64,000 nucleotides of DNA from Rhodospirillaceae bacterium LM-1 (GTDB lineage Bacteria > Pseudomonadota > Alphaproteobacteria > Rhodospirillales > WMHbin7). Each line of letters opens with the position of its first letter. Positions within the stretch are counted from its first letter, which is position 1. The stretch covers positions 51,872 to 115,871 of the forward strand of contig CACUVI010000028.1 of the NCBI GenBank assembly GCA_902725215.1. The letters are read 5' to 3'. A program made the translations under genes and the position numbers. Below, one piece after another: positions 9,737-17,721 of this stretch. The notes beneath the pieces are model-generated. The model saw only the letters and a list, made by a program, of their open reading frames with translations. It was not told where the DNA came from and did no database searches.

Positions 9737-10923
9737 CAGTTTGCAAGCTCCACAGCCATGGCGGTGGCCTCACCTCCGCCGATACACAAGGACGCCACGC
9801 CCTTCTTAAGGCCGTATTTCTGAAGCGCGGCAAGCAGGGTTACGATGATTCTGGCGCCCGAAGCGCCCACCGGATGGCCAAGCGCGCAAGCGCCGCCATG
9901 CACATTCACCTTGTCGTGGGGAATGTCGAGATCCTTCATGGCGCACATGGTCACCACCGCGAAGGCCTCGTTGATTTCGAACAGATCGACATCCTTGGCC
10001 TGCCAGCTCACCTTTTCCAGCAGGGCCTTCATGGCGCCGACGGGGGCGGTGGTGAACCAGGCCGGGGCCTGCGAGAAGGTGGCATGGCCCTTGATAACGG
10101 CGATCGGCTTGCAGCCGCGTTTCTCCGCTTCGCTTCGGCGCATCAGAACCAAGGCGGCTCCGCCATCGGAGATCGACGATGAATTGGCCGCCGTCACCGT
10201 GCCGCCTTCGCGAAAAGCGGGCTTTAAGCTGGAGATCTTGTCCAGCTTGGCCTTCAAGGGTTGCTCGTCCTTGGAAACGACGGTTTCGCTTTTGCCCGCC
10301 TTCACGGTCAGCGGCGTCACTTCGGCGTCGAACCAGCCTTCGGTGATCGCCTTCTGGGCGCGTTTGGTGGAAGCGATGGCGAAATCGTCTTGGGCATCGC
10401 GGGTGAATTGATAGGCTTGGGCGGTGTCCTCGGCGAAAGTGCCCATCAGGCGGCCCTTGTCATAGGCGTCTTCCAACCCGTCCAGGAACATGTGGTCGTA
10501 GATCTTGCCATGACCCATGCGATAGCCCGAGCGCGCCTTTTCCAGGATGTAAGGGGCATTGGTCATGCTTTCCATGCCGCCCGCCACCATCACCTTGTTG
10601 GTGCCCGCGATCAAAAGATCGTTGGCCAGCATGGTGGCTTTCATGGCCGAGCCGCACATTTTGGAAATGGTGGTGCAGCCTGCTGAATCGGGCAGACCCG
10701 CAAAGCGCGACGCCTGGCGCGACGGCGCTTGGCCCAGGCCTGCGAACAGGCACAGGCCCATAATCACTTCTTCAACGTCTTCAGGTTTGATCCCGGCCCG
10801 CTGCACGGCGGCCCGGATGGCGGCTGCCCCCAGATGCGGGGCGGTCACGTCCTTCAGGTCGCCCTGAAAGCCGCCCATGGGGGTGCGGGCGGAACCTACG
10901 ATGACAATGGGATCGGCTGACAT
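9736..10923 (-). CDS. acetyl-CoA C-acetyltransferase (thiolase)
   Basis: This 395-residue thiolase interconverts acetoacetyl-CoA and two acetyl-CoA. The nucleophilic cysteine lies in TISKMCGSAMKA (near residue 89), the catalytic His in GGACALGHPVGASGARI (near 349) and the second cysteine in SLCIGGGEATAMA (near 380). The length is typical for biosynthetic/degradative acetyl-CoA acetyltransferases. Together with HMG-CoA lyase in the same run it would complete the conversion of leucine carbon to acetyl-CoA, given a CoA transferase or acetoacetyl-CoA synthetase encoded elsewhere. It is the first gene downstream of the toxin-antitoxin module. Confidence 0.95.
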   Translation of the reverse strand: MSADPIVIVGSARTPMGGFQGDLKDVTAPHLGAAAIRAAVQRAGIKPEDVEEVIMGLCLFAGLGQAPSRQASRFAGLPDSAGCTTISKMCGSAMKATMLANDLLIAGTNKVMVAGGMESMTNAPYILEKARSGYRMGHGKIYDHMFLDGLEDAYDKGRLMGTFAEDTAQAYQFTRDAQDDFAIASTKRAQKAITEGWFDAEVTPLTVKAGKSETVVSKDEQPLKAKLDKISSLKPAFREGGTVTAANSSSISDGGAALVLMRRSEAEKRGCKPIAVIKGHATFSQAPAWFTTAPVGAMKALLEKVSWQAKDVDLFEINEAFAVVTMCAMKDLDIPHDKVNVHGGACALGHPVGASGARIIVTLLAALQKYGLKKGVASLCIGGGEATAMAVELAN

Positions 10924-10956
10924 GGGGCGTTGCTCCTTTTCTTCGTTCGTCTATGT

Positions 10957-11343
10957 TTACCAGATTGTCTCGACGGCGTAAGGCTTGAAGGCGATGTCGG
11001 GGGTGACGAGCTTCAGCCCTTCCACCTGGGCCTGGCCGATCAGCAGCCGGTCGAAAGGATCCTTGTGGTGCCCCGGCAGGCCGCCAGCGCTCATCACATG
11101 CGACAATTCAGCATTCATCACGGTCAATCCATGCCGTTCCACGGCCTCGTTCACGAATTCTGGGGGAGACAAAGGCAGGCGCAGCCGTCCCAAGGAATGC
11201 TTGATGGCTATTTCCCAGCCTGTGGCAACGCTGAAGTAAATGCTATTGTCCTCGGACATGAGGTGGTTGCGGACCAGGGGAGTCAACGCTTCGGGCGCGT
11301 TCATCCACCATAAAAATGCGCAAGTGTCGAGAAGCAGTCTCAC
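10957..11343 (-). CDS. PIN-domain toxin (VapC family)
   Basis: This 128-residue PIN ribonuclease has the acidic residues of the fold: LLLDTCAFLWW (first Asp), WEIAIKHSLGRL (Glu), HKDPFDRLLIGQA (Asp) and a final TPD. VapC toxins cut tRNA or other RNA and are neutralised by the adjacent antitoxin. The frame is open 57 bp further upstream, but the GTG at 11341-11343 overlaps the antitoxin stop as GTGA, and homology starts there, so I use it. The module lies co-directionally between isovaleryl-CoA dehydrogenase and thiolase, which interrupts an otherwise metabolic gene run. Confidence 0.9.
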   Translation of the reverse strand: MRLLLDTCAFLWWMNAPEALTPLVRNHLMSEDNSIYFSVATGWEIAIKHSLGRLRLPLSPPEFVNEAVERHGLTVMNAELSHVMSAGGLPGHHKDPFDRLLIGQAQVEGLKLVTPDIAFKPYAVETIW

Positions 11344-11573
11344 TCGAAGGCTTCCAGATATTCGTCGGGCAAGGGATCGTTGAAATCCGGCGACATCCAA
11401 ATCTGTCCGGCATAAAGCCCCATCGGGCGCTTCCTTGATTTTTCAGACACCGGCACCAGTTTGACCAGGGGGTGACCACTCTTGGCGATCACCACCTCCT
11501 CGCCCATGCGCGCGCGTTCGACCAGCTTGGAAAGCTGGGTCTTGGCCTGATGCATGTTGAAGATGGCAGTCAT
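11340..11573 (-). CDS. Phd/YefM-type antitoxin
   Basis: This 77-residue protein begins with the Phd/YefM DNA-binding and dimerisation fold: FNMHQAKTQLSKLVERARMGEEVVIAKSGHPLVKLVPV. A C-terminal tail (GLYAGQIWMSPDFNDPLPDEYLEAFE) of the kind that occupies the PIN toxin active site follows. It precedes the toxin with a 4-bp overlap. The ribosome-binding sequence AAGGAAGG lies 5-6 nt before the ATG and merges with a double palindrome at 11583-11606, so the antitoxin could block its own transcription. Confidence 0.92.
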   Translation of the reverse strand: MTAIFNMHQAKTQLSKLVERARMGEEVVIAKSGHPLVKLVPVSEKSRKRPMGLYAGQIWMSPDFNDPLPDEYLEAFE

Positions 11574-11582
11574 GTCAGCCTT

Positions 11583-11606
11583 CCTTAGCTAAGGTATTAG
11601 CTAATA
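11583..11606. promoter_or_regulatory. double-palindrome operator of the toxin-antitoxin module
   Basis: Two perfect 12-bp palindromes lie back to back: CCTTAGCTAAGG (11583-11594) and TATTAGCTAATA (11595-11606). They share the core TTAGCTAA, with centres exactly 12 bp apart. They sit just upstream of the antitoxin start, and one overlaps its ribosome-binding sequence. This is the usual form of a Phd-type autoregulatory operator. Binding is inferred. Confidence 0.7.
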
Positions 11607-11627
11607 TAGTTGTGCTGCCCGAATTCC

Positions 11628-12800
11628 TCAAGCCGTTTCGTTGAACAATTCGCGTCCGATCAGCATGCGTCTGATTTCGCTGGTTCCCGCCCCGATTTCA
11701 TACAGCTTGGCGTCGCGCAGCAGCCGTCCGGTGGGATAATCGTTGATATATCCATTGCCGCCCAAGGTCTGAATGGCTTCCAGCGCCATCCAGGTCGCTT
11801 TCTCCGCGGCGTAAAGAATGGCTCCGGCGGCGTCCTTTCTGCTGGTTTCGCCCAAATCGCAGGCCCTGGCCACGGCATAGACATAGGCCTTGCAGGCATT
11901 CAGCGTGGTGTACATGTCGGCCAGCTTGCCCTGCATCAGCTGGAACTCGCCGATGGCTTGGCCGAACTGCTTTCTTTCATGCACATAGGGCACCACCACA
12001 TCCATGCAGGCCTGCATGATGCCCAAAGGCCCGCCCGCCAGCACGGCGCGCTCGTAATCCAGGCCGCTCATCAGGACGTTGACGCCCTTGCCGACGGCGT
12101 TCAGCACGTTTTCCTCGGGCACTTCGCAATCTTGGAACACCAACTCGCCGGTGTTGGAGCCGCGCATGCCCAGCTTGTCCAGCTTTTGGGCCACTGAAAA
12201 TCCCTTATAGCCCTTTTCGACTAGGAAGGTGGTGATGCCCCTGGAACCGGCGGCCGCGTCGGTCTTGGCGTAAACCACCAGCACATCGGCGTCGGGGCCA
12301 TTGGTGATCCAGAATTTGCTGCCGTTCAGAATATAGCGGTCGCCCTTCTTTTCGGCCTTCAGGCGCATCGAGACGACATCGGAACCTGCCCCCGGCTCGC
12401 TCATCGCCAAGGCGCCCACATATTCGCCCGAGATCAGCTTGGGCAGATATTTCCGCTTCTGCGCTTCATTGCCGTTGCGCCGGATCTGATTGATGCACAG
12501 ATTGGAATGCGCGCCGTAAGACAGGCCGACCGAGGCCGATGCGCGGCTGATTTCCTCCATCGCCACCACATGGGCGACATAGCCCATATTGGCGCCGCCA
12601 TATTCCTCCTCAACCGTGATGCCATGCACGCCCAGCTCGCCCAGTTCCTTCCACAGATGCATGGGAAATTCGTTCGAACGGTCGATCTCGGCGGCCAGGG
12701 GGGCGATGCGGTCCTGGGCAAAATCGGCGACCGACTGGCGCAGCATCTCGACATCTTCGCCAAGATGGAAATTCAAGCTGGGATAGGCGTTGGGGATCAT
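11628..12800 (-). CDS. liuA: isovaleryl-CoA dehydrogenase
   Basis: This 390-residue acyl-CoA dehydrogenase should convert isovaleryl-CoA to 3-methylcrotonyl-CoA, the first committed liu step. The C-terminal motif reads [13 protein letters not shown], lacking the usual catalytic Glu at that place. A Glu is present instead in [17 protein letters not shown] (near residue 250), the location used by isovaleryl-CoA dehydrogenase. The frame is open further upstream, but ATG at 12798-12800 ([11 protein letters not shown]) has a GAGGAAG ribosome site 5-7 nt before it. A LiuR-type palindrome lies about 100 bp upstream. The toxin-antitoxin genes separate it from the rest of the operon. Confidence 0.94.
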   Translation of the reverse strand: MIPNAYPSLNFHLGEDVEMLRQSVADFAQDRIAPLAAEIDRSNEFPMHLWKELGELGVHGITVEEEYGGANMGYVAHVVAMEEISRASASVGLSYGAHSNLCINQIRRNGNEAQKRKYLPKLISGEYVGALAMSEPGAGSDVVSMRLKAEKKGDRYILNGSKFWITNGPDADVLVVYAKTDAAAGSRGITTFLVEKGYKGFSVAQKLDKLGMRGSNTGELVFQDCEVPEENVLNAVGKGVNVLMSGLDYERAVLAGGPLGIMQACMDVVVPYVHERKQFGQAIGEFQLMQGKLADMYTTLNACKAYVYAVARACDLGETSRKDAAGAILYAAEKATWMALEAIQTLGGNGYINDYPTGRLLRDAKLYEIGAGTSEIRRMLIGRELFNETA

Positions 12801-13253
12801 GTCGGCTTCCTCAGGTTCTGGCGCGGGCTTTTTATCTGCAAGATGCTGGCTTTGGCGCAAGGCTAAGCCAGGGGGCGGCCCAGCGTCGCCTGGAAAATAT
12901 ATTACGTTTACGTAAACGTCAATAGAAACGAGAGGGGCTTCGACTTGATCAAGTGCCTTCGCTGGGTTGCGCGCGCGTCCTGTGTTTTCGCCGAGCGACG
13001 CATCCTGGATCAAGTCGAGGGTTCAACATCGCGTCATTTGAAAGATCAATTTTCCGTCTTCGTTCACTATCATTTTCGCAGTGCAACGTCGCCCATAGGT
13101 CGAATCTCGTCAAAAGCTGTTCAATGTCCTTGCCAAGGAGTCATGCATTCTTCATTATTCGTCCATAAATTTCCGGTCTGCCGAATAGCCTGATCAGATC
13201 AAGGAAATAACAAACTAAAACAATTAAAAAACGCACTGTGGGAAGGCCTGTCG
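12801..13253. other. intergenic region between liuA and the PAS-GGDEF-EAL gene
   Basis: This stretch of about 450 bp separates divergent genes. It holds the LiuR-type operator at 12901-12922 and an 11-bp inverted repeat (TCGACTTGATC at 12940-12950 and its complement at 13008-13018). An A-rich stretch before 13230 probably contains the promoter of the plus-strand gene. I see no convincing coding sequence. Confidence 0.6.
12901..12922. promoter_or_regulatory. LiuR-type operator upstream of isovaleryl-CoA dehydrogenase
   Basis: The core ACGTTTACGTAAACGT (12904-12919) is a perfect 16-bp palindrome. The surrounding 22 bp are identical to 17219-17240 upstream of the thioesterase pair. MerR-family LiuR regulators bind long palindromes of this style in front of liu operons in proteobacteria, and a LiuR-like gene lies at 17314-17697. 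That this protein binds here is inferred from motif, placement and duplication. Confidence 0.8.
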
Positions 13254-16088
13254 TTGAGCGTTCTGGCATTGGATTCGGGCACTACGGCTTTGCTGAGGAA
13301 CAGTCTTGATCAGCTTGATGTGGGTATCAGCGTCTTCGACGCTGATCTCAATATGGTATATTTCAACACCCAATTCTTGAAGCTGTACAAGTTTCCGCCC
13401 GGCTTGGCGCAGCCGGGCACGCCATTCGAAACCTTCATCCGCTACAATGCCGAACATGGCGAATATGGCGACTGCGACATCGAAATCGAGGTTCGCTTCC
13501 GCGTTGACCGAGCCAGAAAGTTCGAAGCGCACACGGTCGAACGCACAACTCCCGATGGACGCGTCTTGGAAATTCAGGGCAGCCCGCTGCCCGGCGGCGG
13601 CTTCATCACCACCTATACCGATATTTCCGAGCGTCGCAATGCCGAGGTAAGGCTTCGGGAAAGCGAGGAGCGCTTCCGCCGCTTGGTCGAACTGGCGCCC
13701 GACGCCATTCTGGTCCATCAGGGCGGAACCATCGTCTATGCCAACCGCCAAGCCCAGATCATGATGGGCGCCCCCACGCCGACCGATCTGATCGGTCGCT
13801 CGATCATCGACATTATCGATCCGGCCTGTCACGATCTGGTCGCCAAGCGCTTGAAGCTGCTGGCCAGGGGCGAGCAGTTGCCGTTGGTCGAGATGCGTCT
13901 CGTTCGCCAGGATGGCGGTTATGTCGATGTGGAATCGACCATGGGCATGACCACCTACAGCGGTCACCGCGCCATGCAGTCGGTGTGGCGCGATATTACG
14001 GCCCGCAAGCAGGCCGAGGCTGCCAGTCAGGCGGCCAGGGATCATTTCCTTGCCTTCGCGCGCTCGACCCCCGACGCCTTGATGGCTTTCGACGAAGAAG
14101 GCCGGATCGTTTCCTGGAACGAAGGCGCCGAGGCCGTGTACGGATTTCGCCAAGACGAGATTCTGTGTTCACCCCTAAGCCGCCTGATCCCCGAGCGCTA
14201 CCACGCCATTAATGCCGCCTGGGTCAAAAGAATGGCCAAGGACAAGGGGCGGCACAATTTCACCGGCAAACCCATCGAGGCGCATGGCTTGCGCAAGAAC
14301 GGCGAGGAATTCCCCGTCGAATTCTCGGTCGGCCGTTGGCGTGAAGCGGGGCGCAACTTCTTCTCGGTGGCGGCGCGCGACATCAGCAAACGCAAGCAGT
14401 CGGAAGAAAAACTGCGCCATCTGTCGCAGGCGGTCGAACAAAGCCCAGCCGACGTCGTGATCACCAATGCCGAGGGAATCATTCAATACGTCAATCCCCG
14501 TTTCTCGCAGGTCACGGGCTATGCCTCGAAGGAAGTGATCGGCAAGAAGCCCAGCATCTTGAAGTCGGGGCGCACCCCTGCCGCCCTGTACGAGTCGCTT
14601 TGGGAAACCATTTCGGCGGGCAAGGAATGGCGCGGCGAATTGATGAACCGCAAGAAGGACGGCAGCTTGTTTTGGCAGCACGCCATCATCTCGCCGATCC
14701 GCGACAATTCAGGCGTCATCACCCATTACATTTCGGTCAAGGAAGACATTTCGATCCGCAAGGAATACGAGGAGCGTTTGGTCCGCCAGGCCAATTACGA
14801 CGCGCTGACCGGCCTACCCAACCGCATCCTGGCCATGGACCGCTTGAAACAGGCGATTGCCCAAGCCCAGCGCTATAACCGCAAAGTGGCGCTGATGCTG
14901 CTCGATCTCGACGATTTCAAGAAGGTCAACGACACGCTGGGCCATGCGGCGGGCGACCTGCTGCTGAAAGAGGCAGCGCTGCGACTGGTTGACTGCCTGC
15001 GCGAAGGCGACACGGTGGCCAGATTGGGCGGCGACGAGTTCGTGCTGCTGTTGCCCGACCTGACTGACACCAGCAGCGCCGAGGTGGTGGCCGAAAAGAT
15101 TCTAATCGCCTGCAACCAGCCTTTCGACGTGGGCGGCCACGAGGCTTATATCGCGGGCAGCATCGGCATCGCCATTTTTCCCGACGACGAGCGCGACCCC
15201 ATCTTGCTGATGCGCAACGCCGACGCCGCCATGTATCGCTCCAAGCGTGAGGGCAAAGGCGTCTTCCGCTATTTCACGCCAGAAATGAACGCCCGCGCTC
15301 TGGAACATATGCGCATGGAATCGCAGCTGCGCCACGCCATCGAGCGGGGCGAGATGAAGGTTCACTATCAGCCGCTGGTCGATAGCGGCACGGGCCGCCT
15401 AGTCGGCGCCGAAGCGCTGCTGCGCTGGAGCAATCCGGTGCTGGGCGACGTGTCACCCGAGAATTTCATTCCCCTGGCCGAAGAAACCGGGTTGATCTTG
15501 TCGATCGGCGCTTGGGTCTTGCGCACGGCTTGCCGCGACGCCGCCAGTTGGCAGCGCCCGGACCATGAGATTTTCGTGGCCGTCAACATTTCGGGCAAGC
15601 AGTTCCAGAAGCGCACGCTGGTCGATACCGTGCGCTCCTCGCTGAATGAAAGCGGGCTGCCGCCCGCCTGCCTCGAACTGGAGCTGACCGAAAGCGTGCT
15701 GTTGGAACATACCCAGGAAACGCTGTCGATCATTCAGGAGCTGGAATCATTGGGCGTGGGATTCGCCATCGACGATTTCGGCACCGGCTTCTCGTCGATC
15801 AGCTATCTGCGCCGTTTCCCCTTCGACACGTTGAAGATCGACCGTTCCTTCATCAAGGACCTGGGCGACAACGAAGGCGACGCCGATCTGGTGAAATCGA
15901 TCATCGCCATGGCCAACAGCATGAGCCTGAAGGTGGTGGGCGAGGGCGTGGAAACCCACGGCCAGCGCGAGTTCCTAAGGCTTTCCGGTTGTCACATCGC
16001 GCAAGGCTGGCTGTACAGCCGCCCAATTCCCGGCAAGGATTTCCAAGAGCTGATCGACGGCTGGACCCACGCTAGAACCCAGGCCTGA
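13254..16088 (+). CDS. multi-PAS diguanylate cyclase/phosphodiesterase (PAS x4-GGDEF-EAL)
   Basis: This 944-residue cytoplasmic c-di-GMP protein has no obvious membrane segment. Four PAS-type sensor regions cover roughly residues 12-130, 138-260, 265-385 and 388-505. A GGDEF domain follows at 510-670, with intact GGDEF near 592 and an RxxD inhibitory site (REGD) five residues before it. An EAL domain follows at 690-935, with EALLRW and IDDFGTGFSS intact. Both activities look possible. The start is TTG at 13254, supported by GGAAGG 7 nt upstream; no better in-frame ATG is near. It lies between the liu operon and the thioesterase genes on the opposite strand. Confidence 0.93.
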   Translation: MSVLALDSGTTALLRNSLDQLDVGISVFDADLNMVYFNTQFLKLYKFPPGLAQPGTPFETFIRYNAEHGEYGDCDIEIEVRFRVDRARKFEAHTVERTTPDGRVLEIQGSPLPGGGFITTYTDISERRNAEVRLRESEERFRRLVELAPDAILVHQGGTIVYANRQAQIMMGAPTPTDLIGRSIIDIIDPACHDLVAKRLKLLARGEQLPLVEMRLVRQDGGYVDVESTMGMTTYSGHRAMQSVWRDITARKQAEAASQAARDHFLAFARSTPDALMAFDEEGRIVSWNEGAEAVYGFRQDEILCSPLSRLIPERYHAINAAWVKRMAKDKGRHNFTGKPIEAHGLRKNGEEFPVEFSVGRWREAGRNFFSVAARDISKRKQSEEKLRHLSQAVEQSPADVVITNAEGIIQYVNPRFSQVTGYASKEVIGKKPSILKSGRTPAALYESLWETISAGKEWRGELMNRKKDGSLFWQHAIISPIRDNSGVITHYISVKEDISIRKEYEERLVRQANYDALTGLPNRILAMDRLKQAIAQAQRYNRKVALMLLDLDDFKKVNDTLGHAAGDLLLKEAALRLVDCLREGDTVARLGGDEFVLLLPDLTDTSSAEVVAEKILIACNQPFDVGGHEAYIAGSIGIAIFPDDERDPILLMRNADAAMYRSKREGKGVFRYFTPEMNARALEHMRMESQLRHAIERGEMKVHYQPLVDSGTGRLVGAEALLRWSNPVLGDVSPENFIPLAEETGLILSIGAWVLRTACRDAASWQRPDHEIFVAVNISGKQFQKRTLVDTVRSSLNESGLPPACLELELTESVLLEHTQETLSIIQELESLGVGFAIDDFGTGFSSISYLRRFPFDTLKIDRSFIKDLGDNEGDADLVKSIIAMANSMSLKVVGEGVETHGQREFLRLSGCHIAQGWLYSRPIPGKDFQELIDGWTHARTQA

Positions 16089-16089
16089 T

Positions 16090-16154
16090 CGCCACCATAT
16101 CCCAAAAACTCTGGAATTCCCGTGCGCACCGCCAGCGTTTGCAACATGGTGGCG
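16090..16154. repeat. 65-bp repeat, copy A (duplicate of the thioesterase gene 3' end)
   Basis: This 65-bp segment is about 62/65 identical to 16225-16289, which covers the last coding bases of the PaaI-like thioesterase gene. The copies lie 135 bp apart in direct orientation. Copy A starts with CGCCACCAT and ends with ATGGTGGCG, a perfect 9-bp terminal inverted repeat. It begins right after the stop of the GGDEF-EAL gene. Confidence 0.75.
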
Positions 16155-16224
16155 AGTCATGATTCTGCCCCTCGCCGGGCGCTCCCTTGCGGTCGCTTGG
16201 CCGCCGCCGCAATGGCGGCTTATG

Positions 16225-16289
16225 CGCCACCTTACCCCAAAAACTCTGGAATTCCCGTGCGCACGGCCAGCGTTTGCAACATGGTGGCG
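16225..16289. repeat. 65-bp repeat, copy B (overlaps thioesterase 3' end)
   Basis: This is the second copy of the 65-bp direct repeat. Bases 16232-16289 encode the final residues of the thioesterase (LQTLAVRTGIPEFLG), so this copy is probably the original and copy A the duplicate. Its left end, CGCCACCTT, is imperfect relative to the right end ATGGTGGCG. Confidence 0.75.
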
Positions 16290-16693
16290 CATAGTTTGCG
16301 CTTGCCTTGCTTGATCGCGAAAACATCGGCCCTGGTCACCGTGATGGTGCGCCCAGGTTTGATCACCGTGCCCTCGGTGATCAGCAACTCGCCGTCGCCA
16401 GGGGCTACGATGTTCATCTTGTATTCGATGGTCAGCACGCCTGCGTCGGACGCCATCAGGCTATAGCCTGCGTAACCGGCCGCTGAATCGGCGATCATGC
16501 CGATGACGCCGCCATGAAAGAAGCCATGCTGCTGGCTTAGCTCGGGCTTGAAGGGAAGGTGTATTTCGCAATAACCGGGTTCGATTACCCCCAGCTTGGC
16601 GCCCATGAAGGACATGACGCCCTGGCGCGCGAAGCTGCCCTGCACGCGCGAAGCGAACTGATCGTCGGCGGGTTGGAAATCGGTTTTGCTCAT
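16232..16693 (-). CDS. PaaI-family hotdog thioesterase
   Basis: This 153-residue hotdog-fold protein has the PaaI/YigI-type signature ELSQQHGFFHGGVIGMIADSAAGYAG (about residues 53-78), in which HGG and the following acidic residue form the thioesterase active site. It should hydrolyse an acyl- or aryl-CoA. It starts inside the stop of the upstream thioesterase gene (ATGA overlap), so the two are one transcription unit behind a LiuR-type operator. The role may be to release CoA from stalled branched-chain acyl-CoA intermediates. Confidence 0.88.
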   Translation of the reverse strand: MSKTDFQPADDQFASRVQGSFARQGVMSFMGAKLGVIEPGYCEIHLPFKPELSQQHGFFHGGVIGMIADSAAGYAGYSLMASDAGVLTIEYKMNIVAPGDGELLITEGTVIKPGRTITVTRADVFAIKQGKRKLCATMLQTLAVRTGIPEFLG

Positions 16694-17151
16694 GGCGCTT
16701 TCGCCTTGGAAAGAATTTCAGGGGGGAAGGGGACCGATTTGCGCCCGCGCCTGTCCAGATGCACGCCCGTCAAGTCGCACACCGCCGCCACCTCGCCCGA
16801 GCCTCGCTCGACCATCACATGTTCGAAACGGATGACGCGCTCGCGCAGCTCGATCAGGCGCGTGCTGATTTCAACCACGTCGCCCGCCATCAGTTCGCGC
16901 TTGTAGGTGATGTTTTGCTGGACGGCGGCCATGCCGCAATGATGGTCGCGGAAATAGGCGGGCGTCATGCCCAGATCGGCAAAGAAATTCCAGGTCGCCT
17001 CGTCGAACTTGCCGACATAGTGCATGACGTTCATATGCCCGACATGATCGCAATGCCAGGGATAGACGCAGCCCTTGTAGGTGACGGGCGTCAAAGTGGG
17101 CTTGGCCCTTGCCTTTGGCTTTGCCGTCGCGGCCTTTGCGGTTTTCGCCAT
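16690..17151 (-). CDS. acyl-CoA thioesterase (4HBT-like hotdog protein)
   Basis: This protein of about 153 residues has an Ala/Lys-rich leader (MAKTAKAATAKPKARAKP) and then a hotdog domain. The domain starts with YPWHCDHVGHMNVMHYVGKFDEATW, the 4-hydroxybenzoyl-CoA thioesterase pattern with the active-site Asp. A GTG at 17160 is also in frame, but GGGAGG abuts it, whereas ATG at 17151 lies 8 nt behind that ribosome site, so I use the ATG. It is the first gene after the LiuR-type site at 17219-17240. The charged leader is not a convincing signal peptide. Confidence 0.87.
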   Translation of the reverse strand: MAKTAKAATAKPKARAKPTLTPVTYKGCVYPWHCDHVGHMNVMHYVGKFDEATWNFFADLGMTPAYFRDHHCGMAAVQQNITYKRELMAGDVVEISTRLIELRERVIRFEHVMVERGSGEVAAVCDLTGVHLDRRGRKSVPFPPEILSKAKAP

Positions 17152-17218
17152 GTCGCGCACCTCCCAGATGAACGAAGCCTAACACTTGCCGGATTTTCCC
17201 AGCTTGCCGCCAGCATAC

Positions 17219-17240
17219 ATTACGTTTACGTAAACGTCAA
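17219..17240. promoter_or_regulatory. LiuR-type operator upstream of the thioesterase genes
   Basis: This 22-bp site is identical to 12901-12922 and is centred on the perfect palindrome ACGTTTACGTAAACGT (17222-17237). It lies about 70 bp upstream of the thioesterase start and just downstream of the MerR-family gene. Direct control of the thioesterase pair by that regulator is a natural inference. Confidence 0.8.
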
Positions 17241-17313
17241 CAGTAGATCGGAAGATGTGATTCCGATGCGCTGAGGCTGCTCGCGAACTCGCGCCGGGAT
17301 GGCCGAAATATGG

Positions 17314-17697
17314 TCAGAGCTTCTGCAACTCGCCCAGGCGGCGCTGGACATTGGCTTCCACCTGATCCAACTCGGACAGGGTTTGCTTGATGTCTTCCTG
17401 CTGCTGCTTGAGCATCTGGCGACGCTCGGCGATCTTGGCCAGGAACAAGCGAAGCTGCCCCTGCTCGCCCGGTTCGCGGTCGTACAAATCGATGATCTCG
17501 GCGATTTCCTTCAGCGAAAATCCCAGTCTGCGCCCGCGCAGGATCAGCATCAGGCGCACGCGGTCGCGCTGCGCGTACAAGCGCCGCTGGCCGTCGCGCT
17601 TGGGCGAGATCAGCCCTTCATCCTCGTAAAAGCGAATGGCCCGGGTGGTGATGTTGAATTCGCGGGCCAGATCGCTGATGGTGAAATGCGTTGTCAT
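17314..17697 (-). CDS. liuR: MerR-family regulator, LiuR-like
   Basis: This 127-residue MerR protein has a winged helix at residues 1-70 (FTISDLAREFNITTRAIRFYEDEGLISPKRDGQRRLY) followed by a dimerisation coiled coil rich in Gln and Glu. No cysteine metal site is present. The MTTHFTISDLAREFNITTRAIRFYEDEGL pattern is typical of LiuR, which controls leucine/isovalerate utilisation genes in proteobacteria. It lies just upstream of the thioesterase genes, and two identical palindromes in this region are its likely targets. The specific effector cannot be read; a liu intermediate is expected. Confidence 0.87.
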   Translation of the reverse strand: MTTHFTISDLAREFNITTRAIRFYEDEGLISPKRDGQRRLYAQRDRVRLMLILRGRRLGFSLKEIAEIIDLYDREPGEQGQLRLFLAKIAERRQMLKQQQEDIKQTLSELDQVEANVQRRLGELQKL

Positions 17698-17721
17698 GCC
17701 GACCAGATTATCCCAGGCTTG

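Noticed and set aside
12940-13018. 11-bp inverted repeat (TCGACTTGATC) considered as insertion-sequence ends
   Set aside because: Only 57 bp lie between the arms, with no transposase and no target duplication.
12945-13193. 82-codon plus-strand frame in the liuA upstream region
   Set aside because: No ribosome site, no family resemblance and irregular composition; the region is better explained as regulatory.
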